Source: an uncultured Pirellula sp.
Lineage (GTDB): Bacteria; Planctomycetota; Planctomycetia; Pirellulales; Pirellulaceae
DNA length: 64,000 nucleotides
Direction: 5' to 3'
NCBI GenBank assembly: GCA_903858115.1
Contig: CAIOHR010000410.1
Coordinates: 62,001 to 126,000 of the forward strand
This document shows positions 45,067 to 54,935 of the stretch, in pieces (position 1 is the stretch's first letter; the number at the start of each line of letters is the position of its first letter). The translations under genes and the position numbers were made by a program. Under the pieces are notes generated by a model. The model did not search any database, had not been told where the DNA came from, and worked only from the letters and a program-made list of their open reading frames with translations.

Positions 45067-48000
45067 TCATTGCTTGGAGTAAAGTAAGCGAAGTGCTTTT
45101 TCGAGATTCGCAGCATTGGCCGATTCCAATCGCAGAACTTGGATTTTTTGCGATGGTGCCACTTCTGCTTGCCGGTCGATTTCTTCAATGAACTTGATAA
45201 GCTCTTGGGTCAAATCCGATGGTCCTCGAATGACCAAAGAATTTGAAGTAGGATCCAGCGAAACGGCGAGAAGTGGCCCAGACGAGGCTGCATTGATTTG
45301 CTGAAACATCGTTGCAACCTCGGTCGACACTCCGTCTGGAATGGGAAGTGGCTTTCGGCCGGCTCCGCTCGAAAGTTGAGATTTGTAAACGTCCTTCACT
45401 ATATCCAGGACATTCTTTGCATTGGCTGTTTGGAGGGGCAAGATGCTGGGAGTGATTTGTTGGAGCCTATCGATGAGATCTTGAGAGTCGATAACGGCCA
45501 GCAACTCTTCTGCCGTTTTTCGCTCAGCGAGGTTGCCGCCGATCACGAGAGCATTGATGCGTGGGTCCGCAACAATTTTGAGACGTTGCATCGAGGAAGA
45601 GAAGAACGAAGATCGCTGCGTCGAAATCCCAAAGAGATCCATCAACAGTTCTCGCGCCTCGGTCGCATCTGCATGCCGAAGAATATAGACACCAAAATTG
45701 CCAGCGTTGGCATAAGGTTGAACGCGAGGATTGAGCAACGTATCGAGCAAGTTTTCAAACTGGCTCAATGCTTCTGCATCGTCAGAGGCCACGGTCCATT
45801 GTTCGTCACCGGTTATGACGATGACAGGTGCATTGTCTGCTTTCGGTTCAGTACTCGTTCGATCTATCGGCTGCGATCGTTTCGCTTCTTGGGGCGGGCT
45901 GGCTGGCTGGACCGGGCTGGCTGGCCGCGTGGCGGTTTCCGCGGGATCTTGAAAAGCAACCAAACGACTTCGAGATCCCCATGAACTTCGAGGTTGGTTC
46001 GATTGCGGGTTCTCGAGATTTCCCTTGGGAATCTTTTTGGGATCGATAATCTGAACGGGATTCGCTCGAATCAAAGGCCATAGTCGTTCGACGTTCTCCA
46101 GCAATGCTTGCGGATTTCTATTGATCGGAATGAACCGCACGCCGCCCTGGCCTTTGTCCCGGAGCACCGATTTGGATCCTGCCCCCATCTTATCGAGCAA
46201 TTGCTGGATGCGATCGAGTTGCTCTCGAGTGCCGTGTACCAAAGCCTGTTGCAGACTGCTATCGACGTTGATCGTAGGAGGATTGATTCCTGACTCCTGT
46301 TCAAAAAGAGCATCGGCAGCGGTGCGAAAGGTGAAAGAATCGATCGTCTTCAACGGAAAGATGTCGAATTCTCGTTTCGGTGCCTCAAACTTGCTCAACG
46401 CTTCTTTGATCTTCACTATCTGATCCGCAGTTCCTGCTGCCATGAGCCGACCATTGAGTTGATCGTATTTCAGATCAGCAGGTTCGTCGGCTCCGGACAA
46501 GAGTTTCGTAAGGGAGGATACGATGGAGATTCCGTCGACTCCCTTGAGAGGAAATGTTTCAAATTGACGCTCGGATCCGGACTGCTGAGGTTTGTCGAGT
46601 TCCTGAATCAATTGTTCGAATGCGCGAAGATCGGCTTGGCTTCCGAAAGCGAAGAGTGATCGCGACTCCTTCAGCGTGCTAACGTTCAATCTTGAGCGAG
46701 GTCCTAATGCAGCGGTGATTGACTTTGCAAGTGCCTCTGGGTTCGCGTACTTCAACGTCGCGATTTTGAAATTCGATTGATTGGATGGTTGCAAATTGAG
46801 TTCGTCGACCAATTTCTTGATCGCTTCATGTTCCTGCGGAGTAGCCGCAGCATAGATCGCGCCATTGGTGGCGTCTGCGGTGATCGACGCATTGGGGTAG
46901 TTTTCGCTTAACGCTCGTGCAAGTGACGATGGATCGGAACTCATCAATCGATAGGTCTGCGTCGTAGTTGGATTTTCATTCGACGATTCGATGCTTTGGA
47001 TGGTCTTTTCAATACGTTCCAACTCCGACTTAGGGGCCGTAACAATGAGACTGTTGGTCGCGCGGTCTGCAGTCACCGACACACGCGAGTTTGCCCCAGC
47101 CATGGATGTTCGAAGCGAGCTTGCATCCGCCTTGGAAAGATTGAATACGCGGGTTTCGATATCAATAGCACTCTGATCGTATCCTTGGATGATGTCGGCG
47201 ATCTTTTTATGTTGAGCTTCTGTAGCGGTTACTACAAGCGTTCCATTCGTCGGATCACTGTAGGAATTGATGTCTTTGTACAAAGAAGAAACAATCGTAT
47301 TGATCCCCCTGACGCTCTCAGGTGGTGCATTCTGCACTTTATAGACGACAGCGGTGGCGGTAGCAGGTAGCACCATTTGTTGCTGCAGCATCTCCAACTT
47401 TTGCTGGACGAGTTCTAATTCCGATTCGTTACCTAGGGCCAAAATGGTTGCACTGCGAGCATTGGGTTCTAATTGGATCTGCGTTGGGATCAAAGTCCTC
47501 AGATGCGTCGAGATGGAAAGAACGTCATGTTTTTCAGGGTCGATACGGAATACGCGAGCGGTCTTCTCGCCTGTATCAAGTCCCGCTTCGAGGACCTGAA
47601 TCGATTCGGCGATTCGCTTTTGCGAAGCAGGATCAGCCACTACCATGACGCGATTTGCGGTTGCATCAAGAGTCATGGTTGCCCCGGGATAAAGAGACTT
47701 TAGCGATGCGATCACCGAAGTGCTTGTGCGAGGCTTGATCGGCAAGAATACAGGATCTCGTGGTAAATCATATGTTTTGATCAATGCTCCGATCGCCTCA
47801 TGGTCTTTGTCGTTCGCAGTAATGAAGAGCGACTTCTGCGCGAGGTCCGCGACAATCGTTGCGTTCGGATGAGCCCCTTTCAAGATCGACAGAAGGGTCG
47901 TACTATCGTTCGCTTGGAGCGGATATTGTCGAAGTGTCTTCTTCGGCAGGTTGGGTATTTCTTTCTGAAGTTCATCGATCTTTTTCCCGACCGTCGCTAC

Positions 48001-51000
48001 TTCTTCTGCTGTTCCTACGACCATGATCGTGTGCGTGACAAGATTGGATTCGAGCCGAACATTGGTAGGGGTCGTGCTCTGCAGAACGCTTAGCAACATC
48101 GCTTGATCCACTTCGTCGGGATCGATCTTGAATACCTTGACCACTCGGTTCGATTGGTCCAACTCTTTGGACAACATCTCCACGATCTCAGCAACGCGGC
48201 GGTGTTGGTCTTCGGAGCCCACGACAACGATTTGCCCCGAAGTTCCGATCACTGCCGCGCTCACTGTGGGGACAAGGATTTGAATCGCAGCTTGAATCGG
48301 AGTTGCATGCACTGGGCTCACCCGATAGGTCATCGGCTTCTTCGCGTTCTGGGCGACGCGTGATATCTGCTCGATCGCTTGGGCTACGCGAACATGTTGT
48401 TCTTCGTTCGCCCAAACCGTTACCGTTCGCGAAGCCACATCGCTGCTGAGGATCGCTTGCGGTGCAATTTGCCCCAAAATAACAGGTAACGTGAGCATAT
48501 CGCCGGACGGAACAGAATACGACTTGACTGTCTGTACCGTGCCATCGGGTGAAGCCATCAGTCGGTCCATGGCTGCGCTGACATCGGCTAATTGTTTTGC
48601 ATTGCCTGACGCTATCACACGGTTGTTCGCCGGATCCGACGAGAATTCCATCTCGGGCCACAGCTTTTGCAAGACGGGCAATAGATACGCAGAAGAGACT
48701 CGCTTGGTATCAAACGATCGGATTTGCTTTTCCGAATTGGCAGACGATGGTCGGTCCATCTGATTGATCATCGCTTTGATCACGGCATGATCTTCGATGG
48801 TCCCTGTTGCAACCACTTGTCGCAACGAGTCATCTGCTACCGTGGAGACTCCGAGAGACAACTGATCCACAACCGTCTTCACTTGTGTCGCTTTGGCATG
48901 ATCCAGGGGGTAGACAATGGCGACTTTTTGTAAGCTCGGCTCCGAAGGGCCTTGGATTGCAGCGATAAGCTTCGCTATCTCGGCATGTGTTTTGTCGTCT
49001 GTCGTGACAAGCAATCGGTTATTCTTGGCATCGACATTGACCCGCGCGCCGGTCAACAATGGCGTCAAGGTCGTTTGTAGAGCATCTACGGTCATCCCTT
49101 TCACGGAATAGTTCTCGAGTCGAAGCAGAGACTTCTTCGGAAAGCTTTCCGTAAAGAGAGCTAATCGCGTTGCAATGTTCGTTTGCGTCTCTACATCGGC
49201 CACGGCCGTCAATAGCTTTCCATCGGAGTCGATCGTGATCGTAGCATCCGCGAATTCAGCCATAAGTATTTGCTGAACCAACGAATGATTTTGAAAGTCG
49301 ATTGGATACGATCGAGGAACCTTGGGGGAAGATACCGGAATCGGTATGTCAATCGATTCGAGCAATTTTCGAAACAACGTATGTTGTTCGGCGTTGGCCC
49401 ATACGTACAGCTCCCCTTTGTTCTTCCCATCAAGGAGCTTGATGTTTTCCAAGTTCTTGGGAAGCTCGCTCAGCATGGGTCTTCGTGCGATCTGTGACTT
49501 GGTTAGATTGTAAATCTGCAGTTGGCGATCGGGCGTTTTCGGTATTTGCTCTATCAACGATGCAAGGTTCGATTCAATACTTTCTAGTTCGGTACGATTT
49601 CCTAATGCGGTAAGCTGAAGTCCATCTTCTCTCAACCAAGTTGTCGCATTTGGCGCAATCTTAGCCACCACCGTGAGCCAAGTCGTCGTGGCCGGCCGGT
49701 CCAACGCAAAGGACTTTAGCGCCAAATTGGCATCGGAAGCCGCTTTCTTCCAACCGTCTAAGATCTCGCTGATCAAGGCTATGTCTTCAGCCGATGCTCG
49801 AACAACCAAGTTGCCCGCAGTTGGATTCGCGGCAATTTGTACACCTGGAAAGATAGCCTTCAGCGACGATTCAACGGTGGTGAGAAGCTTGGTGGGAAGC
49901 TCAAAAAAACGGATGCTCTTTTGTCCTTGTTCGACTGGATATATTTCGAGCTTGGCGAGATCTTCGCGAATGAGTCGTTGTTGTTCTGGGGAGGCGGATA
50001 CGAGAACACGATCGGACACTTGCAACACCAATGCGTCTGGAACCAACGCCTTGAGATGCTTGACGAGTTCTGTCGCTGCTGTCCCCGTCAATTGATAAGC
50101 CACCGAATTACTCGAAGGGAGTGCAGAGTGGTTTGCAACCATTTGATCGATTGCTGTTTTGATTGCCGTTTGCTGTGCTGGTACGACGAAAGCACTGAGA
50201 ACATTCGTTTTCGAATCAACCGTGATCTGCTGGCTAGGAATTAACGTTTGAATTGTCTTCAATGTGGACGCCGCATCCAGACCCGCTATCGGATATGACG
50301 CAAAGACTGGTTGGGGAGGAGGAGGTGGCGGTTCGGGTTTGGGTTGAGCTTTTGGAACAGGAATCGATACGATCAGTTCATTGATCATCTTCATCTTGCC
50401 AGCGTTCTCAACCACCAGAAGCTGGCCACCTTGTGCGAGCGGAATGGCTCGACCAAAATTGCTAAGGTATGGCTTCACTTCGTTCAGGACGGCCTCAATC
50501 GGACGCCCTCCGAGGGAAAAGACGACGCTCACCAACTCGAATTGCCCTCTTTCGATCAATTGCGTCAGGCTCACGCGTGGGATCAACTCCAAAGGAATAG
50601 AGTCTCCCAATTCCATGACAACCAGCATTTTTTCTCGTCGCATCAATGCGTAGTTGCGAGTCATCAAGACGCTATTGAGCAAATCGATTCCTTCGCTGGG
50701 CGTATATTCCCGAACATCCATGTAGGTAAAGGACCCAGGCGGGATTCGATCCATGACCAACGTTAAGTCCTGCTGCTGTGCGAACCAGGCGAGCACTTCA
50801 TCCCACTTCATGTCACGAAACTGGAACTTGAGCTTCTTCAGTGGCTCAAGAGTTTGGAACATCTTCCGCTGCTCCTCGGTTAGGAGCTGCAGCGCTTTCT
50901 GGTCGAATTCACTGGTTATGGTTTTTTTGGTCGAGTTGTCCGTGGCAGCCGCGGCTCGGGTTGACCTCTCCTGAATGATCTTCTGCAATTCCGCTCGCTG

Positions 51001-51156
51001 TGCGTCCGTTAGGCTCAGTTTTTCTGCAACTTCCGGATGAATCAGCCGCGAGACATCTGTGTTCTGTCCATGAGCGGTAAGGCAGGGCAAAAGTGCAACG
51101 AAAGCAGCAATAACGAAACAAACGCAGCGGGAACGCCAGGTCTTTGGGTGACTCAT
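45067..51156 (-). CDS. Giant secreted array of secretin N-type domains, no pore domain
   Basis: This 2029-residue protein has a signal peptide (about 1-30), a helical segment with LTxxQ motifs (LSLTDAQ, LLTEEQR; 46-100), and a GspD N0-like domain (about 108-185). An N1-like domain (about 205-268), a Pro-rich linker (267-286) and about 24 further secretin N-type domains of about 70-75 residues follow. Each domain has a start such as YPLDHA, a helix, a strand ending N-x-L-x-V, and a final helix before the next unit. The last copy is cut off after its first helix (LRLESANAANLEKALRLLY). The secretin beta-barrel is absent, so it cannot form a pore alone. It lies between gspE and the divergent gspD, pointing to a periplasmic role in this secretion system. 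Confidence 0.88.
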   Translation of the reverse strand: MSHPKTWRSRCVCFVIAAFVALLPCLTAHGQNTDVSRLIHPEVAEKLSLTDAQRAELQKIIQERSTRAAAATDNSTKKTITSEFDQKALQLLTEEQRKMFQTLEPLKKLKFQFRDMKWDEVLAWFAQQQDLTLVMDRIPPGSFTYMDVREYTPSEGIDLLNSVLMTRNYALMRREKMLVVMELGDSIPLELIPRVSLTQLIERGQFELVSVVFSLGGRPIEAVLNEVKPYLSNFGRAIPLAQGGQLLVVENAGKMKMINELIVSIPVPKAQPKPEPPPPPPQPVFASYPIAGLDAASTLKTIQTLIPSQQITVDSKTNVLSAFVVPAQQTAIKTAIDQMVANHSALPSSNSVAYQLTGTAATELVKHLKALVPDALVLQVSDRVLVSASPEQQRLIREDLAKLEIYPVEQGQKSIRFFELPTKLLTTVESSLKAIFPGVQIAANPTAGNLVVRASAEDIALISEILDGWKKAASDANLALKSFALDRPATTTWLTVVAKIAPNATTWLREDGLQLTALGNRTELESIESNLASLIEQIPKTPDRQLQIYNLTKSQIARRPMLSELPKNLENIKLLDGKNKGELYVWANAEQHTLFRKLLESIDIPIPVSSPKVPRSYPIDFQNHSLVQQILMAEFADATITIDSDGKLLTAVADVETQTNIATRLALFTESFPKKSLLRLENYSVKGMTVDALQTTLTPLLTGARVNVDAKNNRLLVTTDDKTHAEIAKLIAAIQGPSEPSLQKVAIVYPLDHAKATQVKTVVDQLSLGVSTVADDSLRQVVATGTIEDHAVIKAMINQMDRPSSANSEKQIRSFDTKRVSSAYLLPVLQKLWPEMEFSSDPANNRVIASGNAKQLADVSAAMDRLMASPDGTVQTVKSYSVPSGDMLTLPVILGQIAPQAILSSDVASRTVTVWANEEQHVRVAQAIEQISRVAQNAKKPMTYRVSPVHATPIQAAIQILVPTVSAAVIGTSGQIVVVGSEDQHRRVAEIVEMLSKELDQSNRVVKVFKIDPDEVDQAMLLSVLQSTTPTNVRLESNLVTHTIMVVGTAEEVATVGKKIDELQKEIPNLPKKTLRQYPLQANDSTTLLSILKGAHPNATIVADLAQKSLFITANDKDHEAIGALIKTYDLPRDPVFLPIKPRTSTSVIASLKSLYPGATMTLDATANRVMVVADPASQKRIAESIQVLEAGLDTGEKTARVFRIDPEKHDVLSISTHLRTLIPTQIQLEPNARSATILALGNESELELVQQKLEMLQQQMVLPATATAVVYKVQNAPPESVRGINTIVSSLYKDINSYSDPTNGTLVVTATEAQHKKIADIIQGYDQSAIDIETRVFNLSKADASSLRTSMAGANSRVSVTADRATNSLIVTAPKSELERIEKTIQSIESSNENPTTTQTYRLMSSDPSSLARALSENYPNASITADATNGAIYAAATPQEHEAIKKLVDELNLQPSNQSNFKIATLKYANPEALAKSITAALGPRSRLNVSTLKESRSLFAFGSQADLRAFEQLIQELDKPQQSGSERQFETFPLKGVDGISIVSSLTKLLSGADEPADLKYDQLNGRLMAAGTADQIVKIKEALSKFEAPKREFDIFPLKTIDSFTFRTAADALFEQESGINPPTINVDSSLQQALVHGTREQLDRIQQLLDKMGAGSKSVLRDKGQGGVRFIPINRNPQALLENVERLWPLIRANPVQIIDPKKIPKGNLENPQSNQPRSSWGSRSRLVAFQDPAETATRPASPVQPASPPQEAKRSQPIDRTSTEPKADNAPVIVITGDEQWTVASDDAEALSQFENLLDTLLNPRVQPYANAGNFGVYILRHADATEARELLMDLFGISTQRSSFFSSSMQRLKIVADPRINALVIGGNLAERKTAEELLAVIDSQDLIDRLQQITPSILPLQTANAKNVLDIVKDVYKSQLSSGAGRKPLPIPDGVSTEVATMFQQINAASSGPLLAVSLDPTSNSLVIRGPSDLTQELIKFIEEIDRQAEVAPSQKIQVLRLESANAANLEKALRLLYSKQ

Positions 51157-51246
51157 TTCAAGAAATTCTCAATCGATATGTGGCAGAAATCGCGAAGCCA
51201 CGTGGCGGGAAATCGTTCGAAAGGCCAGTTGCTCTGACTCCCGACG

Positions 51247-51277
51247 ATCGAGGGCAACTTTTTTGGGAGCCCTCGAT
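51247..51277. promoter_or_regulatory. Strong hairpin in the gspD/giant divergent region
   Basis: ATCGAGGGC and GCCCTCGAT form a perfect 9-bp stem around a 13-base loop containing six T. Neither side has a T tail, so it is not a simple terminator. It may be a regulator site or leader structure for the giant gene, which starts about 90 bases away. Confidence 0.45.
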
Positions 51278-51290
51278 TTGAAATTATAAT
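51263..51290 (+). promoter_or_regulatory. Candidate promoter toward gspD
   Basis: TTGGGA and a perfect TATAAT are 16 bases apart. The box is in the palindrome ATTATAAT, so it could also work leftwards. It overlaps the hairpin and is about 410 bases from gspD, so it is uncertain. Confidence 0.28.
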
Positions 51291-51701
51291 CGGCATCCGA
51301 TTTTGCACGCACAAAAAGTGCGTTTTCGCCGGCAGGTAGTTTTCTAAACCAGCGACGTGCCATTCGATACCGGTCATAACCCCAATTGTGAGGCAAGCTA
51401 CGACAAAACCAACAAGCCATCGCGATTCAGCTTGGGGGTACTGCAGGGAATTATTGCCTAAGTCCTTTCCGGAAAGACACTTGCGATTCTTGGTGTCCGG
51501 AGGGCAGGTCCTGATTGTTCCTCGCAAAGACGCTTCGCTAGAACGAAATCGCGGGTGCTTCAGGCACGTTCCACACCCTAGTCGATAGAAACAGCCCGGG
51601 GAAAAGCGTATTGACCTCAGTGGAATTGATTCGCTAGATACCAAGTTCGAGAGTGCCTACCCATCGCAAAACCTTAATCCCCCGCCGCCAAAGTGACTCT
51701 A

Positions 51702-54700
51702 ATGACACCTAGAAAACTGTTCGGCATCCTAGGTGCCGTGCTCGGGATACTCCTCCTGGCTGGCAATCTTGGGGCGGTAGACTCCAACGACGCGGTGGTC
51801 CGAAAAGAACTGCAATTTCCTACCGAACAATTGGCGACAATCGAAACGGCCTACCGGCAGCTCTTTCAAGGTAGAGTTCATTCTCATCCAGCGAAACTGA
51901 ATACGATTCTACTCCAGATTGGGAATGAGACGGTCACTGTAGAATTCGTTGCAGCACAACGGCTCATGCGAGTCGAGGGAACGCAAAAACTGGTTTCCGA
52001 TGTGATCAGGATAGGTGTCGCGGTATGCAATCGATCTCCCCAAAGCGAAGTTCGAATTCTCTCTCTCAATGACAACGGCCAAGCGTCGTTGGGGAGACTC
52101 GCACAAACCGGTCAATCATCGAAGGGGGCTGTGTCCTCCAATCCCTTCTTGAGAATGATTCAGCGCCCTGGCGCGCAGGGAGGCGAATCGACGATGAATT
52201 CAGGGCACATCGCACTCGCGTCAGCGCAGGATGCGCCGGCACCTATGCCGGGAGTAGCACCATCGACTAGTGCTCCGAGATCACAAACGCCAGATGCGAA
52301 CAAACCGCAAGATCCCGATGCACCTGTTTCACTACCATTGCCCCAATTTGATGGTGTGCAATTACAAATGCTTCCTGAGCTCGATGCAGTTATCTTGCGA
52401 GGTCGCGATCGGCAGCTTACTGATTTGACCGAGATCATCAAACGTTTGGATGAAGCAAGTCGTTTATCCAAACCTGAAATCGAAGTTGTTCCATTGCAGC
52501 ACGTGAACTCCGAATCGCTCGCCAGCCTTATCGCTACCTCGCAAGAGAAGTTCATCGGCGGACGGCAAGGCAGAGTCACGGTCTCCGCACTTGGTTCCCC
52601 CAATGCAATTCTCCTGATTGGTTGGGGGGAGTCGATGATTGCGATGAAAGAGCTTATTCTCAAGCTCGATCAACCATCAGCAGCAGGCAGTTCTTTCGTT
52701 GTCATCCCACTCACAACGGCACTGGCTACAGACGTTCAAACGCAGCTACAGACATTCTTCAAGACAAGATCGGGACTTGGGCCGGTGATCCAGTCTGCAT
52801 CTGATAGCAGATCGAATCTTCTGATTGTGCATGCTTCACCACGTGATCTGCTCGAGATTCGGAAGCTGGTCGAACAATTGGATGTTCAACCACGGATGGA
52901 CAAGCATGCGGCCAAGGTTTTCCAACTCAAACATACAATAGCAGCCGATACAGCGAAAGCGCTTCAGCAAGCCTTGGCGACGACTGCACTCAACAAAAAC
53001 AAAAGCATTGAGCTCTACGACGAGCAGAATAAAACAATTGCATCGAGTGGTATTTTAGGCTCGGTCCAAATCTCTACAAACGATCGTACCAACTCGATTA
53101 TTGTTTCATGTTTGCCAGAGAACATGCTTCTCGTCGAGCAGTTTATCGAGCAATTGGACAGTCCCGGATCCGTTGCCAAAATCAAGATTTTCCCGATCGA
53201 AAATGCTGTCGCTTCGTCGTTGGTTGAAACGCTTCGTTCTTTATTACCAACGGCTAGCGGAGCAACCGCAGCGGCTGCGCAATTGTCAAGTTCCACCGAT
53301 GAATCCTCTCTGCTTCCTCTGCGATTTACCGTCGATACGCGAGGGAACAACATCATCGCTGTAGGCTCCGAGGGAGATCTCAAGATTGTTGAAGCAATCA
53401 TCGTGCGATTGGATGAGTCTGATGCCGTTCAGCGCAAAAGCTCTGTGTATCGATTGAAGAACTCACCCGCAGTGGACGTTGCGTTAGCGATTAATGAATT
53501 CTTGCGAAACAAACGGCAAGTAGAGAACGCTGGTCCCGATGCAAACAATCCTTTCGAGCAAATTGAGAAAGAAGTGGTTCTCGTACCCGAGCCGGTCCAG
53601 AACAAACTGATTTTGAGTGCGACTCCGCGGTACTACGATGAAATAAGTAAACTGATCGAAGACCTGGACCAACAACCGCCTCAAGTCATGATCCAAGTCA
53701 TGATTGCGGAAATCGTCTTGGGCAACACCGATGAATTTGGCGTTGAAATGGGAATTCAAGACTCGGTCTTGTTCGATCGAAGCCTCTTGGGAGGTTTGTT
53801 GACCCGAACGAACACGACGACAACTTCGACACCAGCCGGTGTCGTCACCAATACGAATCAAGAAATCGTAGCGGCATCCAATACTCCTGGATTCGAATTC
53901 AATAATACACTGCCGCTTGGAAACAGTGGTTCTTCGAAAGCACTTACCTCTTCCGGCCGTACGGGCGGACAGGGAATCTCGAATTTCGCTGTGGGACGTG
54001 GAAACGAGACATTGGGATTCGGTGGGTTAGTGCTGTCGGCAAGCAGCGAGAACGTCAGTTTCTTGCTACGAGCTTTGCAAGACTCGCGTCGATTAGAGAT
54101 CCTCAGCCGACCGCAAGTCCTCACACTCGACAATCAGCAAGCATTTATTCAAGTGGGCCAGCGAGTACCTCGCGTCGTACGCTCGACCCTGAACGTGCAG
54201 GGGGGGCAGAGTAGTGATGTACAATTGGAAAATGTCGGGTTGATCGTCGGAGTGACACCTAGAATTAGTCCCGATGGAAACGTAGTGATGGAGATCGACG
54301 CGGAGAAGTCGAAAGTGGGACCAGACAGCGAAGGTATCCCCATTTCGATCTCGCCGAATGGACAAGTCATCCGTGCCCCTCGCACTGACACGGTGCAAGC
54401 CCAAGCAACGGTGAGCGCTGCCGACGGCGAAACAATCATCCTCGGCGGATTGATATCTCGAAGTACTCGAACGATTCACCGCCAAGTTCCATGGCTAGGT
54501 GACATTCCTGTCATCAAGCATCTGTTTCAATATGACCTCAATGAGACGCAACGAACAGAACTGGTCATTATCATGACTCCGCATGTCGTACGCTCTCAAG
54601 GAGACATGGAGCGTCTCAAGCAAGCGGAGTTTGCTAGGATCAGTTGGTGCGAAGGAGATATCTTCGACATGCACGGAGATGTATTCCCGCCCAATGGTGT

Positions 54701-54935
54701 ACTCGATCGTCCGCTCGTAGATGATGATTGTCCCGTCGTCTATCCGGACATTGCGCCGCGTGGGATTCCAGACTCGGCAGTTCGTCCTGGTATTGTGCCA
54801 TCCCCGGTAGAGATGGATCCTGCCTTTTCCAAACCCGCGGAACTTATTCCCACGCCCAACACTTCCAGTTCGATCCCCAAGAAGTCGGATGCTTTTATCG
54901 CAGTCGGCCCATTTACCGAGGGACGGTCTCCCTGA
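51702..54935 (+). CDS. gspD: Type II secretion outer-membrane secretin GspD
   Basis: This is the secretin that forms the outer-membrane pore, about 1077 residues. After the signal peptide (about 1-27) come an unusual N-terminal region, a low-complexity Ser/Pro/Asp linker (about 145-205) and five secretin N-type domains (about 220-640). The C-terminal secretin core (about 660-965) has QVMIQVMIAEI, VGQRVPRVV, and VPWLGDIPVIKHLF near its end. A C-terminal extension of about 100 residues may bind the coupled lipoprotein. A recognisable N0 domain is missing here but present in the giant protein encoded divergently. ATG 51702 is preferred over GTG 51693; neither has a clear Shine-Dalgarno. The stop overlaps the next start (TGATG). 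Confidence 0.92.
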   Translation: MTPRKLFGILGAVLGILLLAGNLGAVDSNDAVVRKELQFPTEQLATIETAYRQLFQGRVHSHPAKLNTILLQIGNETVTVEFVAAQRLMRVEGTQKLVSDVIRIGVAVCNRSPQSEVRILSLNDNGQASLGRLAQTGQSSKGAVSSNPFLRMIQRPGAQGGESTMNSGHIALASAQDAPAPMPGVAPSTSAPRSQTPDANKPQDPDAPVSLPLPQFDGVQLQMLPELDAVILRGRDRQLTDLTEIIKRLDEASRLSKPEIEVVPLQHVNSESLASLIATSQEKFIGGRQGRVTVSALGSPNAILLIGWGESMIAMKELILKLDQPSAAGSSFVVIPLTTALATDVQTQLQTFFKTRSGLGPVIQSASDSRSNLLIVHASPRDLLEIRKLVEQLDVQPRMDKHAAKVFQLKHTIAADTAKALQQALATTALNKNKSIELYDEQNKTIASSGILGSVQISTNDRTNSIIVSCLPENMLLVEQFIEQLDSPGSVAKIKIFPIENAVASSLVETLRSLLPTASGATAAAAQLSSSTDESSLLPLRFTVDTRGNNIIAVGSEGDLKIVEAIIVRLDESDAVQRKSSVYRLKNSPAVDVALAINEFLRNKRQVENAGPDANNPFEQIEKEVVLVPEPVQNKLILSATPRYYDEISKLIEDLDQQPPQVMIQVMIAEIVLGNTDEFGVEMGIQDSVLFDRSLLGGLLTRTNTTTTSTPAGVVTNTNQEIVAASNTPGFEFNNTLPLGNSGSSKALTSSGRTGGQGISNFAVGRGNETLGFGGLVLSASSENVSFLLRALQDSRRLEILSRPQVLTLDNQQAFIQVGQRVPRVVRSTLNVQGGQSSDVQLENVGLIVGVTPRISPDGNVVMEIDAEKSKVGPDSEGIPISISPNGQVIRAPRTDTVQAQATVSAADGETIILGGLISRSTRTIHRQVPWLGDIPVIKHLFQYDLNETQRTELVIIMTPHVVRSQGDMERLKQAEFARISWCEGDIFDMHGDVFPPNGVLDRPLVDDDCPVVYPDIAPRGIPDSAVRPGIVPSPVEMDPAFSKPAELIPTPNTSSSIPKKSDAFIAVGPFTEGRSP

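Larger units (their letters stand above)
51157..51701. other. Divergent regulatory region between gspD and the N-domain giant
   Basis: A 545-bp region between divergent genes. A minus-strand frame (51153-51644, 163 codons, one possible membrane helix) ends in ATGA overlap with the giant gene but resembles no family and is Cys/Arg-rich, so I do not call it. The region has a strong hairpin and a two-way TATAAT-like box at 51283-51290. Confidence 0.5.

Noticed and set aside
45828-46081. Open frames with Gly/Trp-rich repeats opposite the giant gene
   Set aside because: They mirror a Pro/Ala-rich linker of the giant protein and are shadows.
51153-51644. A 163-codon minus-strand frame ending in ATGA overlap with the giant gene
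   Set aside because: Composition is Cys/Arg-rich, it resembles no family and has no good ribosome site; the overlap alone is weak evidence.
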